Of a stretch of DNA of 40,549 nt, positions 19,323 to 27,261 are shown in pieces. The position numbers were made by a program, and so were the translations under genes. The stretch lies in contig CANJMQ010000032.1 of NCBI GenBank assembly GCA_947475225.1, positions 1-40,549 on the forward strand, read 5' to 3'. Origin of the DNA: Bradyrhizobiaceae bacterium (GTDB taxonomy: Bacteria; Pseudomonadota; Alphaproteobacteria; Rhizobiales; Aestuariivirgaceae). A model generated the notes under the pieces. It worked only from the letters and a program-made list of their open reading frames with translations. It was not told the origin of the DNA and searched no databases. The stretch's first letter is position 1, and every line of letters starts with the position of its first letter.

Positions 19323-20092
19323 TGCTGAAGGTCGCCAACGCCATTCTCAGCGCGCGTGACGCCACCCTCGTGATCGGGGGCCGCACCATTCTCGACAAGG
19401 TCAACATTGATGTGCGCCCAAACGAAATCGTCACGGTGATCGGCCCCAATGGCGCGGGAAAGTCCACGCTGGTGCGCTGCCTGCTGGGCCTGCAGCCGCT
19501 CACATCGGGCGAGATCATCCGCCCCAAGGCGTTGCGCATCGGCTATGTGCCGCAGCGCTTTCCGCTCACCTCAAACGTACCGCTGGATGTGCGCCGCCTG
19601 CTGTCACTGACGCTGAAGCCAACCGAATCCGAAATTGACGATGCGCTGGCCGAAACCGGAATCGCGCACCTGAAGGAGGCGAATGTCTCCCGCCTCTCCG
19701 GCGGTGAGCTGCAGCGCGCGCTGCTGGCGCGTGCCCTGCTCAGGCAACCCGAACTCCTGGTGCTGGACGAGCCGGTACAGGCCGTCGACTTCCTGGGCGA
19801 GGCGCGCATGTACGAGCTGATTTCCGAGGTGCGCAAGCGCCATGGCTGCGGCATCCTCATGGTCAGCCACGACCTCCACATGGTGATGGCGGAAAGCGAC
19901 CACGTCGTCTGCCTCAATGGCCACGTGTGCTGCGAGGGCGGCCCCATCAAGGTCCAGCAGGACCCGGAATTCGCCAAGCTCTTCGGGCCTGCCGCAGCGC
20001 GCATGATCGCGGCCTATACCCACAACCACGATCACGACCATGAAAGCCATGACTGTGGCCATGACCATCACCATCCTGACCACCGGCACTGA
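19322..20092 (+). CDS. znuC: Zinc ABC transporter ATP-binding protein
   Basis: A 256-residue ABC ATPase. Walker A VIGPNGAGKSTLVR, Q-loop IGYVPQRFPL, signature RLSGGELQRALLARALL, Walker B LLVLDEPVQAVD and switch MVSHDLHMVM are in order. The C-terminus is a histidine/aspartate-rich tail of about 20 residues, starting THNHDHDHESHDC and ending in H, typical of zinc-handling ZnuC and likely to bind zinc in the cytoplasm. ATG 19322 overlaps the zur stop. The channel ZnuB follows after 5 bp. The periplasmic ZnuA is not next to them. Confidence 0.94.
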   Translation: MLKVANAILSARDATLVIGGRTILDKVNIDVRPNEIVTVIGPNGAGKSTLVRCLLGLQPLTSGEIIRPKALRIGYVPQRFPLTSNVPLDVRRLLSLTLKPTESEIDDALAETGIAHLKEANVSRLSGGELQRALLARALLRQPELLVLDEPVQAVDFLGEARMYELISEVRKRHGCGILMVSHDLHMVMAESDHVVCLNGHVCCEGGPIKVQQDPEFAKLFGPAAARMIAAYTHNHDHDHESHDCGHDHHHPDHRH

Positions 20093-20097
20093 CGCTC

Positions 20098-20898
20098 GTG
20101 CTTGATATCCTCATCCAGCCGTTCTTCCAGCGCGCCCTGCTCGCAGGGCTTGCCATCGCTTCGGTGGCAGGTCCTGTGGGCTGCTTTATCGTGTGGCGGC
20201 GCATGGCCTATTTTGGCGAGACGCTGGCGCATTCGGGCCTGTTCGGCGTGGGCTTGGGCCTGCTGCTGGGCTTCAGCCTCACGCTGGGTGCTGTTGCCAC
20301 CGCCGTCGCCGTGGCGCTGCTGCTGATGCTGATGAAGAGCCAGCGCGTTCTGGCCACCGACACGCTGCTCGGCATCCTGTCACATTCCTCCCTGGCGCTC
20401 GGCATCGTCACGGTGGGCCTCGTCACTGGTTCAGCGGGCGACCACATGGACCTGCTGTTCGGCGACATCCTCACGGTGAGCTGGAAGGACGTGGCCGTCG
20501 TCTGGGCGGGGGGGGCTGCCGTGCTGCTGATCCTCGGCCTCCTGTGGCGGGACCTCATTGCCATGTCGGTGCACGAGGAACTGGCCCAGGCCGAGGGCAT
20601 CAACGTCAGGCGGGTTGAACTGGGCTTCGTGCTCTTGATCGCGCTGATGACGGCGATCTCCATGAAGATCGTCGGGCTGCTGCTCATTACGGCACTCCTC
20701 GTCATTCCCGCCGCCGCCGCGCGCCGCCTGACCAACAGCCCCGAAACCATGGCGCTGGTCTCCGCCGCCATCGCCTGCGTGGCGGTGGTCATGGGGCTGG
20801 CGTTGTCCGCCTTCGCCAATGCCATCACCGGGCCGGCCATTGTCCTTTCCGCAGGCCTGCTCTTCGTCTTGACCTTGCTTCGTCCTCAGGCCAGTTAA
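20098..20898 (+). CDS. znuB: Zinc ABC transporter permease
   Basis: A 266-residue ABC-3 family permease with about eight hydrophobic helices. Family marks include [20 protein letters not shown] near residue 30 and the late [20 protein letters not shown]. It starts with GTG 20098, five bases after the znuC stop, so the two are co-translated. With ZnuC and an external ZnuA it imports Zn2+ across the inner membrane. Manganese or iron permeases share the family, but the Zur context points to zinc. Confidence 0.93.
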   Translation: MLDILIQPFFQRALLAGLAIASVAGPVGCFIVWRRMAYFGETLAHSGLFGVGLGLLLGFSLTLGAVATAVAVALLLMLMKSQRVLATDTLLGILSHSSLALGIVTVGLVTGSAGDHMDLLFGDILTVSWKDVAVVWAGGAAVLLILGLLWRDLIAMSVHEELAQAEGINVRRVELGFVLLIALMTAISMKIVGLLLITALLVIPAAAARRLTNSPETMALVSAAIACVAVVMGLALSAFANAITGPAIVLSAGLLFVLTLLRPQAS

Positions 20899-20903
20899 TA
20901 CCC

Positions 20904-22130
20904 ATGAGCTATTCTGTGATCAGTAACCGGCGCAGGTCGGTCCCCGTAAAGGTAGGCCACGTCACGGTGGGCGGCGGCGCCCCCATCGTCGTCCAGTCCA
21001 TGACCAACACCGACACGGCAGACGCCGAGGGAACCGCCAGGCAGACGGCGGCGCTTGCCCGCGCCGGATCGGAACTCGTCCGCATCACGGTCGACCGTGA
21101 GGAATCGGCCAGGGCCGTGCCGCACATCCGCGAGAAGCTGGACCGCATGGGAGTCAACGTGCCGCTGGTGGGTGACTTCCACTACAATGGCCACACATTG
21201 CTGAACGACCACCCGGCCTGCGCCGAGGCGCTGGCCAAATATCGCATCAATCCCGGCAACGTCGGCTTCAAGGAGAAGAAGGACCGCAACTTCTCGATGA
21301 TGGTCGAGACGGCCATGAAGTTCGGTCGTCCGGTGCGCATCGGCGTCAACTGGGGCTCGCTCGACAACGCACTGCTGACAGAGTTGATGGACCAGAACGC
21401 CAGGTCCGCCGAACCCATGGACGTGCGGGAGGTGATGCACGAGGCCGTGGTGCAGTCCGGCCTCATGTCGGCCGAGCGCGCGGTGGAGCTGGGCCTGCCG
21501 AAGGACAAGATTGTCATTTCTGCCAAGTGCTCCGAGGTGCAGGACCTGATTGCCGTCTATCGTTCGCTGGCAAAGCGTTGCGACTTCGCGCTGCATCTCG
21601 GCCTCACCGAGGCCGGCATGGGCTCCAAGGGCATCGTCGCCTCGACAGCGGCGCTGGCTGTTCTGCTGCAGGAAGGGATCGGCGACACCATCCGTATCTC
21701 GCTCACACCCGAACCCGGTGGCGACCGCTCGCGCGAGGTGATCGTGGCGCAGGAAATTCTTCAGACAATGGGCATCCGCAGCTTCGCGCCGATGGTCATT
21801 GCCTGCCCCGGCTGCGGTCGCACCACCTCGACGACATTCCAGGAGCTGGCGCAGGACATCCAGTCCTACGTCCGTGCCCGCATGCCCGACTGGCAGCGTG
21901 ATTATCCCGGCTTCGAGACACTGTCGCTCGCCGTCATGGGATGCATCGTCAACGGACCCGGCGAGTCGAAACACGCCGACATCGGCATATCGCTCCCGGG
22001 GACCGGCGAGCTTCCGGCGGCCCCGATCTTCATCGACGGCAAGAAGGCCATGACATTGCGTGGCGAGAACCTCTCGCAGCAGTTCAAGGACATCGTCGAG
22101 GACTATGTGAAGGGGCGCTGGGGCACTTGA
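20904..22130 (+). CDS. ispG: (E)-4-hydroxy-3-methylbut-2-enyl-diphosphate synthase
   Basis: 408 residues, the [4Fe-4S] enzyme of the MEP isoprenoid pathway that reduces MEcPP to HMBPP using flavodoxin or ferredoxin. The N-terminal TIM barrel includes [32 protein letters not shown] and [13 protein letters not shown]. The cluster ligands are C301 and C304 in [10 protein letters not shown]347 in GCIVNGPGE and the glutamate of that last motif. Start ATG 20904 is 5 bp after znuB, so it may ride on zinc-regulated transcripts as well as its own promoter. It converges with ispA, the next isoprenoid gene. Confidence 0.95.
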   Translation: MSYSVISNRRRSVPVKVGHVTVGGGAPIVVQSMTNTDTADAEGTARQTAALARAGSELVRITVDREESARAVPHIREKLDRMGVNVPLVGDFHYNGHTLLNDHPACAEALAKYRINPGNVGFKEKKDRNFSMMVETAMKFGRPVRIGVNWGSLDNALLTELMDQNARSAEPMDVREVMHEAVVQSGLMSAERAVELGLPKDKIVISAKCSEVQDLIAVYRSLAKRCDFALHLGLTEAGMGSKGIVASTAALAVLLQEGIGDTIRISLTPEPGGDRSREVIVAQEILQTMGIRSFAPMVIACPGCGRTTSTTFQELAQDIQSYVRARMPDWQRDYPGFETLSLAVMGCIVNGPGESKHADIGISLPGTGELPAAPIFIDGKKAMTLRGENLSQQFKDIVEDYVKGRWGT

Positions 22131-22170
22131 TCCGCGGACGTCGTCCTCTCCCGCTGAAGCAGGAAAAGCC

Positions 22171-23049
22171 TTACTTCCGTCTCTCCACAATGAACCGCGC
22201 CGCCTCATTCAGCACCGTGGCTTTTGCTCCGTATCCCGACAGGCTCTCCACCGCCTCATCCACCAGCGCCGCAGCGCGGCGCTTGGCTTCGCCCATCCCC
22301 AGCAGGTCCACGAAGGTGGCCTTGCCCATCGCCTTGTCCTTCTGTGTCGCCTTGCCCAGCGCCTCGGGCGTCGATTCGACGTCGAGAATGTCATCGGCGA
22401 TCTGGAAGGCGAGCCCGATCTTCTGGGCATAGCGGATGAGCGGGGCAGGGTCTGCACCGCCGAGGATGGCACCCGCCTCGCAGGCATAGCGGAACAGCGC
22501 CCCGGTCTTCAGCGACTGGATCAGCCCGATATGGGCAAGCTCGGAGGCGTTCTGCGTCTCGGCCTCGATGTCCAGCATCTGCCCCCCTACCATGCCGGAA
22601 ACGCCGGCTGCCCTGGCGAGCTTCGACACGAGCCCAACACGGATGGCCGCATCGGGGTGGGTGGCCGCATCGGCGAGGATTTCAAAGGCATGGGTCAGCA
22701 GCGCATCACCCGCGAGGATGGCGGTCGCCTCGTCGAATGCCTTGTGGGTGGTGGGCTTGCCGCGCCGCAGGTCGTCGTCGTCCATCGCGGGCAAATCGTC
22801 ATGGACCAGCGAATAGCAGTGCACGCATTCGAGCGCCGCGCCCGTCCGTAGCGCTTGGCTTCGTGGCACCTCAAAGAGGGCGGCTGACTCGACCACCAGG
22901 AAGGGGCGCAGCCGCTTGCCCTGGCCCAGTGCCGCATAGCGCATGGCCTCCGTCACCCGCGGGGCGGGGAAGGCATCCAAGGGCAGCAACCGGTCTAGCA
23001 GGGCATCGGTTTCGGCAGCGCAGCGGGTGAGGGCTTCCTGGAAGGACAA
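22171..23049 (-). CDS. ispA: Polyprenyl synthetase, farnesyl diphosphate synthase type
   Basis: About 292 residues from a TTG at 23049 that has AGGA eight bases upstream. A longer frame to ATG 23139 would overlap the divergent mtgA start and adds a non-family N-terminus. Both aspartate-rich motifs are present: LVHDDLPAMDDDDLRRGKPT (FARM) and FQIADDILDVES (SARM), as is GQGKRLRPFLV. It condenses IPP with DMAPP/GPP to make farnesyl diphosphate (possibly geranylgeranyl), the precursor for quinones and undecaprenyl carriers. It converges on ispG with a 40-bp gap in which no terminator hairpin is evident. Confidence 0.92.
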   Translation of the reverse strand: MSFQEALTRCAAETDALLDRLLPLDAFPAPRVTEAMRYAALGQGKRLRPFLVVESAALFEVPRSQALRTGAALECVHCYSLVHDDLPAMDDDDLRRGKPTTHKAFDEATAILAGDALLTHAFEILADAATHPDAAIRVGLVSKLARAAGVSGMVGGQMLDIEAETQNASELAHIGLIQSLKTGALFRYACEAGAILGGADPAPLIRYAQKIGLAFQIADDILDVESTPEALGKATQKDKAMGKATFVDLLGMGEAKRRAAALVDEAVESLSGYGAKATVLNEAARFIVERRK

Positions 23050-23088
23050 GGCGGGAATCCTATGGTAAGGCCGCTTCTGATTAGGGTC

Positions 23089-23904
23089 ATGGCACAAGAA
23101 ACTCAACCAGCAGCCGTTAGGACAGCGGAACCGCTTCACGCCGTGGAAGCGGAGGTTTCCCCGTCCGATGGTGCCGAGCCGGATCTCATTACGCCCATGC
23201 GCCGCTCACTGAAAAGCCGCCTGCCGAAGAACCGCCTGCTGCGCTGGGGCGTCTATATGCTGGGCTTCGTGGTGGCCTGGCCTATTGTTATGACGCTGGT
23301 CTATGCTGTCGTGCCGCCGCCGGTTTCCAACATCATGCTGCTCAGGGCACTTTCCGGGAACGGGATCGACAAGCAATGGGTAAGCCTCGAGGACATGTCG
23401 CCCTGGCTGCCCCGCGCGGTCATTTCCTCCGAGGATGCCCGCTTCTGCCAGCACAATGGCGTAGACTGGATCGAGGTGCAGGGCGTCATCGACGACGCCA
23501 TGGACAATGACGAGGGCCCCACCCGCGGCGCCTCGACGATTCCCATGCAGACGGCCAAGAATCTGTTCCTGTGGGACGGCCGCCTTGCCATCCGCAAGCT
23601 GATCGAGATTCCGCTCGCCTTGTGGATCGACCTGATCTGGTCCAAGCGCCGCATCATCGAGGTTTACCTGAACATCGTGGAATGGGCCCCCGGCGTCTAC
23701 GGGGCTGAGACAGCGGCCCAGCATCATTTCCATAAGTCATCGAAAAACCTCACGAAAAAGGAGGCGGCCCTGCTGGCTGCTGTGCTCCCGAACCCGCTCA
23801 AGCGCAATGCCGGGAAGCCCTCCAAGGGGGTCCGTGGCGTTGCCACCCGGATTCTCATCCGCATGACCGGAATGGACCCCTATCTGACTTGCCTTCAGCC
23901 CTAG
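23089..23904 (+). CDS. mtgA: Monofunctional biosynthetic peptidoglycan transglycosylase
   Basis: A GT51-family protein of about 271 residues. One N-terminal membrane anchor (WGVYMLGFVVAWPIVMTLVY) leads to the catalytic block ISSEDARFCQHNGVDW (glutamate of the EDxxF motif), then GASTIPMQTAKNLFLW and RRIIEVYLNIVEWAPGVYGA. It polymerises lipid II glycan strands at the outer face of the inner membrane and lacks a transpeptidase domain. Start at 23089 is preceded by TAGGGTC; an ATG at 23062 is possible and would add nine residues. It is divergent from ispA with 39 bp between starts. Confidence 0.93.
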   Translation: MAQETQPAAVRTAEPLHAVEAEVSPSDGAEPDLITPMRRSLKSRLPKNRLLRWGVYMLGFVVAWPIVMTLVYAVVPPPVSNIMLLRALSGNGIDKQWVSLEDMSPWLPRAVISSEDARFCQHNGVDWIEVQGVIDDAMDNDEGPTRGASTIPMQTAKNLFLWDGRLAIRKLIEIPLALWIDLIWSKRRIIEVYLNIVEWAPGVYGAETAAQHHFHKSSKNLTKKEAALLAAVLPNPLKRNAGKPSKGVRGVATRILIRMTGMDPYLTCLQP

Positions 23905-23932
23905 TCTGGGTTAAGAGCCGCTCCAACTGAAG

Positions 23933-23954
23933 GGCGCGGGCCGTTCCCTGCGCC
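23933..23954 (+). terminator. Hairpin between mtgA and rpmF
   Basis: GGCGCGGG (23933-23940) pairs with CCCTGCGCC (23946-23954) with one bulged T and a 5-nt loop, followed by TTTGCC. It could be a weak terminator for mtgA or a leader structure of rpmF. Confidence 0.35.
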
Positions 23955-23973
23955 TTTGCCTATGGAGTTTTAA

Positions 23974-24159
23974 ATGGCCGTTCCACGCAAGAAGATGTCA
24001 AAAAGCCGTATCGGCATGCGCCGTTCGGGCCACCATGAACAGACCGTGACATGGGTCGAGGACAAGAAGTCGGGCGAGCTCCGCCGCCCCCACCACATCG
24101 ACCTGAAGACCGGCCTCTACAAGGGTCGCCAGGTTCTTACGGTGAAGGCTGAAGGCTAG
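23974..24159 (+). CDS. rpmF: 50S ribosomal protein L32
   Basis: 61 residues, the full usual length of alphaproteobacterial L32: [19 protein letters not shown], then [20 protein letters not shown] and [16 protein letters not shown]. It belongs to the large ribosomal subunit. The zinc-binding cysteines of some L32 proteins are absent, as is normal in this lineage. GGAG lies about 8 bp upstream of the ATG. A strong terminator follows at 24187-24210. Confidence 0.97.
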   Translation: MAVPRKKMSKSRIGMRRSGHHEQTVTWVEDKKSGELRRPHHIDLKTGLYKGRQVLTVKAEG

Positions 24160-24186
24160 ACCCTTCCGTCGTCGTTGACGCTTCGA

Positions 24187-24210
24187 AGCCAGCCCTCGGG
24201 CTGGCTTTTT
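24187..24210 (+). terminator. Rho-independent terminator of rpmF
   Basis: Perfect 8-bp stem AGCCAGCC (24187-24194) / GGCTGGCT (24199-24206), CTCG loop, then a run of five T. Confidence 0.92.
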
Positions 24211-24289
24211 GCGTTCCCCAGGGGCGCGCTAAGAGTTCCTCTCTCGCGCCCCACACAAGGGCCGTCATCTCGGCACACCCCCCTCCATT

Positions 24290-24320
24290 GGTGTGATCCC
24301 GGCGAAAGCCGGGGTGACGG
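24290..24320. repeat. Dispersed intergenic palindrome (alphaproteobacterial REP-like)
   Basis: GTGATCCCGGCGAAAGCCGG followed by GGTGACGG contains a perfect stem CCCGGC (24298-24303) / GCCGGG (24308-24313) with a GAAA tetraloop. Sequences of the form GTCATCCCGGC..GCCGGG recur between genes in many alphaproteobacteria. Only one copy is visible in this window, so its repeat status is from memory. Confidence 0.6.
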
Positions 24321-24351
24321 CGTCACAGAGAATGGGGGAAAGAAGATGCTT

Positions 24352-24381
24352 ATTGACTTTAGTCCTATAATATGCCTATAT
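24352..24381 (+). promoter_or_regulatory. Strong housekeeping-type promoter without a downstream gene
   Basis: ATTGAC (24352-24357) and CTATAT (24376-24381) are 18 bp apart. This is close to the alphaproteobacterial sigma-70 consensus CTTGAC-N17-CTATAT. Transcription would start near 24388 and run into sequence with no credible reading frame. Confidence 0.6.
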
Positions 24382-24387
24382 CCCATC

Positions 24388-24780
24388 GCTCTCCCCAGTC
24401 GGGGTCCTGCTCATGGCGGTGAGCTCGGGCGAGGTGGAGGACAGGCCTGCGGGTGCGACGTAACGTGTGCCGCTCTCCCGGGGGCCGAGGGGGAGACCCG
24501 GGGGCAATACGCCCCCCGCGCCTCAGGCAAGGCGACACGTTCCTTGGGAACAGTCCGCAAGCGCTCCTCCAAAGGCCTAAGACCTGTCGGTTCGCGGGCG
24601 CTGCTCAGCGCTCTACCGCTGGTCCCACAAGGATCAGCTCACCGCGCCGGGCAGCGCCCGCGCCTCCCACTTCTCTCGCGAGGGACCATTGCAACCCTCA
24701 CCAAGGATGGCTCATGCCTGTGCACACGGCTCTCTCGCACCACCAAAGGAAAACGCCCGGCTCTCACCGGGCGTTTCTGT
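24388..24780 (+). ncRNA. Candidate structured non-coding RNA of unknown family
   Basis: This is the longest stretch in the window without a credible protein gene. From the promoter at 24352-24381 to the hairpin at 24751-24776 the sequence folds extensively. AACGTGT+GCC (24462-24471) pairs with GGC+ACACGTT (24531-24541) across one bulged G. GGGGGC/GCCCCC (24500-24516) and GTTCC/GGAAC (24539-24551) form hairpins. CGCGGGCGCTGC (24593-24604) pairs perfectly over 12 bp with GCAGCGCCCGCG (24651-24662), with CAGCG/CGCTG nested inside. GACAGG (24440-24445) can pair with CCTGTC (24583-24588). I looked for RNase P RNA, tmRNA and SRP RNA signatures and did not find them. 6S RNA cannot be excluded. The 3' end is not defined. 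Confidence 0.45.
24751..24776. terminator. Bidirectional terminator, ald and candidate RNA
   Basis: Perfect 10-bp stem AAACGCCCGG (24751-24760) / CCGGGCGTTT (24767-24776) with a CTCTCA loop, ending in T-rich tracts on both strands. It lies 25 bp after the ald stop on the minus strand and closes the plus-strand RNA candidate. Confidence 0.9.
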
Positions 24781-24800
24781 CTTCAAGACTTGCAGGCCGT

Positions 24801-25916
24801 TCAGGCCAGCAGCTTTTCCGCCGGCACGTAGGCGTAGCCGAGATCGTCGGCTACCGCCTTGTATGTCACCTTGCCGTCGGCCACGTTAAGGCCGTTGCGA
24901 AGATGCGCGTCATCGAGCAGCGCCTTCTTCCAGCCCTTGTTGGCAATGGCCAGCCCGAAGGGCAGGGTGACGTTGTTGAGTGCATAGGTGGAGGTGCGGG
25001 CAACGCCGCCCGGCATGTTGGCGACGCAGTAGTGGATGACGCCGTCGACCACATAGGTGGGCTCGGCATGCGTCGTAGCCTTGGAGGTTTCGGCACAGCC
25101 GCCCTGGTCGATGGCGACGTCGACGAGCACCGAACCCGGCTTCCAGTCCTTCAGCATCGCCTTGGTGACGAGTTTCGGGGCCGCAGCACCGGGGATCAGC
25201 ACGCCGCCGATCACGAGGTCGGCCGCGGCGCATTCGTCTTCCACCGCACCCTGCGTGGAATAGATCGTCTTGATCGCCGTGCCGAAGCGGGCGACCAGTT
25301 CTTCCATCCGGTCGGTGTTCTTCTCGAGGATGGTCACGTCAGCGCCCATGCCCAGTGCCACGACGGCGGCATTGGTGCCGACGACGCCGCCGCCGAGGAT
25401 CACGACCTTGCCCGGCGCTACGCCGGGAACGCCGCCCAGCAGCACGCCGAGGCCGCCCTGTGCCTTTTCGAGGCAGTGGGCACCGGACTGGACCGACATG
25501 CGGCCCGCGACCTGGCTCATCGGGGCCAGCAGCGGCAACCCGCCGCGCGGCGAGGTCACGGTTTCGTAGGCGATGCACACCGCACCGGAGGCGGCCAGGT
25601 CCTTGGTCTGCTCCGGATCGGGCGCAAGGTGGAGGTAGGTGTAGAGGATCTGGCCGGGGCGCAGCATCTTGCGCTCGGCAGCCTGCGGTTCCTTCACCTT
25701 CACGATCATGTCGGCCTTGGCGAATATCTCTGCCGCGGTGGCGATGATCTTGGCGCCGGCCGCCGCGTAGTCTGCATCCGTTGCGCCGATGCCCGAGCCG
25801 GCATTGGCTTGCACCCAGACCTCATGCCCGTGGCGCACGGCCTCCTTCACCGAGGTGGGCGTCATGCCCACGCGGTATTCGTGATTCTTGATTTCCTTCG
25901 GAACGCCGATGAGCAT
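24801..25916 (-). CDS. ald: Alanine dehydrogenase
   Basis: 371 residues, the standard length for Ald, which converts L-alanine and NAD+ to pyruvate, ammonia and NADH. The N-terminus [20 protein letters not shown] contains the substrate-binding residues, [19 protein letters not shown] follows, and [20 protein letters not shown] and the Rossmann stretch [20 protein letters not shown] are intact. ATG 25916 has GGGAGGA upstream on its strand. It is divergent from an Lrp/AsnC regulator that probably controls it through the inverted repeat at 26012-26041. Alanine made by the SpuC-like transaminase could feed this enzyme to regenerate pyruvate. Confidence 0.95.
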   Translation of the reverse strand: MLIGVPKEIKNHEYRVGMTPTSVKEAVRHGHEVWVQANAGSGIGATDADYAAAGAKIIATAAEIFAKADMIVKVKEPQAAERKMLRPGQILYTYLHLAPDPEQTKDLAASGAVCIAYETVTSPRGGLPLLAPMSQVAGRMSVQSGAHCLEKAQGGLGVLLGGVPGVAPGKVVILGGGVVGTNAAVVALGMGADVTILEKNTDRMEELVARFGTAIKTIYSTQGAVEDECAAADLVIGGVLIPGAAAPKLVTKAMLKDWKPGSVLVDVAIDQGGCAETSKATTHAEPTYVVDGVIHYCVANMPGGVARTSTYALNNVTLPFGLAIANKGWKKALLDDAHLRNGLNVADGKVTYKAVADDLGYAYVPAEKLLA

Positions 25917-26011
25917 TGAAATGTCCTCCCTCGATGGTGGTCGCAAACTAGCAAATCCCGCCTGAAATGATTTTCCGAAGAGGTTTCCGGAGCACTGCAG
26001 CATTGAAACTC

Positions 26012-26041
26012 CATTCGAAAATATGATAGGAAGTTCGAATG
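26012..26041. promoter_or_regulatory. Inverted repeat operator of the ald / Lrp pair
   Basis: CATTCGAA (26012-26019) and TTCGAATG (26034-26041) are perfect 8-bp inverted copies separated by 14 bp. The right arm includes the start codon of the regulator gene, so occupancy should directly block its expression and may activate or repress ald. Confidence 0.75.
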
Positions 26042-26506
26042 AAATCTCAGGAACTGGACAAGACGGACAAGATCATCCTGTCCGAACTGCAGAAGAACGC
26101 CCAGCGGCCGATTGCCGAACTGGCCCAGAAGGCGGGTCTCTCGGCCTCCTCCTGCCACAGGCGTGTGAAACTCCTCGAGGAGGCGGGCGTCATCCAGGGC
26201 TACACCGCCAATCTCGACCGCGCCGCGCTGGGGCTTGCCAACGAGTTCTTCGTCGAAGTCTCGCTTTCCGCCCAGACCGAGGAGGCCTTCGAGAAATTCG
26301 AGAAAGCGGTGCAGCGCGTACCTGAGATTCTCGAGTGCCACCTGATGAGCGGCCAGTTCGATTATCTGCTGCGCGTTGCCGCAACCGATACGGCAGATTA
26401 TGAGCGCATCCACCGCTCGCGAATCTCGCGCCTGCCCGGCGTTCAGCGCATCCAGTCCTCGCTTGCGCTGCGCACGGTGAAGGGCTGGGCCGGTTACCCG
26501 ATTTGA
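26039..26506 (+). CDS. Lrp/AsnC family transcriptional regulator of ald
   Basis: 155 residues. The N-terminal helix-turn-helix reads DKTDKIILSELQKNAQRPIA, then AGLSASSCHRRVKLLEEAGV; the C-terminal RAM (ligand-sensing) domain follows with HLMSGQFDYLLRVAATDTAD. It is divergent from ald, which is the common arrangement for AldR-like proteins that sense alanine. The ATG lies inside the right arm of a perfect inverted repeat, indicating autoregulation. A GGAAG precedes the start codon. Confidence 0.9.
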   Translation: MKSQELDKTDKIILSELQKNAQRPIAELAQKAGLSASSCHRRVKLLEEAGVIQGYTANLDRAALGLANEFFVEVSLSAQTEEAFEKFEKAVQRVPEILECHLMSGQFDYLLRVAATDTADYERIHRSRISRLPGVQRIQSSLALRTVKGWAGYPI

Positions 26507-26514
26507 GGTCAACG

Positions 26515-27261
26515 ATGCTGAAGCAACTTCCCGTCCACATGCTCTGGGTCTCGGGCAAATTGTCGCGCCTCGCGCGTCTGAGCCTCACCAGCTTCGTGAG
26601 CAATGGCTACAAGGTGAAGCTCTGGAGCTACGATCCCGAGCATCTGCGCGCCGAGGTGCCGGATGTGCAGGATGCATCCGTGTTCCTTCCCATGCAGGCG
26701 GAAGACACTACAAACATGGCCTATCTTACCAGCCTCTTCCGCTATCGCGTTCTTGCCGAGCAGGGCGGAATCTGGTCCGATCTGGACGTGGTGGCCCTGA
26801 CCGATGCCCCGAAGATCGCCGCTGGCCCGCTCATCGCCTCAGAGAAGCGGCGCCCTTTCCGCCATGCTGAACCGACCGCGACGGGCGAGAGCCTGACGCA
26901 GGTCACCAATTGCTTCATGGCCACTCCCGTCCCGCGCGCCGGCGACCTCTGGCATCGTGCCGTGGACCGCGTTGCAGCGCTGAACCCGGAGGACCGAAAC
27001 TGGGAAAATGTCGGCCCGCACATGCTCTCGGGGCTCATGCTGCGCGAACCCGACGAGGACATCGACATTCTTCCGCCCGAAGCGGTCGACCCCGTCGCCT
27101 GGTGGAACGTGCCCGCCTTCTTCTTCGAGGAGCGCGACCCGCCGCCGTCCCCATTCATGCACATGTACGCAACGATCTGGAACAGACGCGGCGTCGACGC
27201 CGAAATGCCCTTCCCGCATCGCTCCATGGCAGGCAGGCTGTGGACGCGCTTCGGGCTCTAG
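26515..27261 (+). CDS. DXD-motif glycosyltransferase-like protein
   Basis: 248 residues of the sugar-binding DXD type (Gb3 synthase/OCH1-like fold, PF04488). FVSNGYKVKLWSYDPE is followed by AYLTSLFRYRVLAEQGGIWS and DLDVVAL, where the DLD is the metal/nucleotide-sugar site. TNCFMATP and a later NVGPHMLSGLML also fit. Such enzymes transfer a hexose from a nucleotide sugar to glycans or proteins; the acceptor cannot be told. It starts 8 bp after the Lrp stop, so it may share its transcript. Its stop interlocks with the convergent EamA gene in CTAG (27258-27261). Confidence 0.8.
   Translation: MLKQLPVHMLWVSGKLSRLARLSLTSFVSNGYKVKLWSYDPEHLRAEVPDVQDASVFLPMQAEDTTNMAYLTSLFRYRVLAEQGGIWSDLDVVALTDAPKIAAGPLIASEKRRPFRHAEPTATGESLTQVTNCFMATPVPRAGDLWHRAVDRVAALNPEDRNWENVGPHMLSGLMLREPDEDIDILPPEAVDPVAWWNVPAFFFEERDPPPSPFMHMYATIWNRRGVDAEMPFPHRSMAGRLWTRFGL

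Noticed and set aside
24353..24371. TTGACT paired with the TATAAT at 24366-24371
   Set aside because: The spacer is only 7 bp. The CTATAT at 24376-24381 gives a workable 18-bp spacing (17 if TTGACT is counted as the -35).
24388..24780. RNase P RNA, tmRNA or SRP RNA as identity of the structured region
   Set aside because: The hallmark GAGGAAAGTCC of RNase P RNA, a tag-peptide frame and T-loop of tmRNA, and the GTCAGGTCCGGAAGGAAGCAGC-like core of SRP RNA were all absent on both strands.
24175..24831. 218-codon open frame across the rpmF downstream region
   Set aside because: It starts next to the rpmF terminator, crosses the dispersed palindrome and the candidate RNA, and has low-complexity composition.
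24453..25919. 488-codon open frame on the plus strand
   Set aside because: It is antisense to alanine dehydrogenase, which has full family motifs, and its translation shows no recognisable domain. Long antisense frames are expected in GC-rich DNA.
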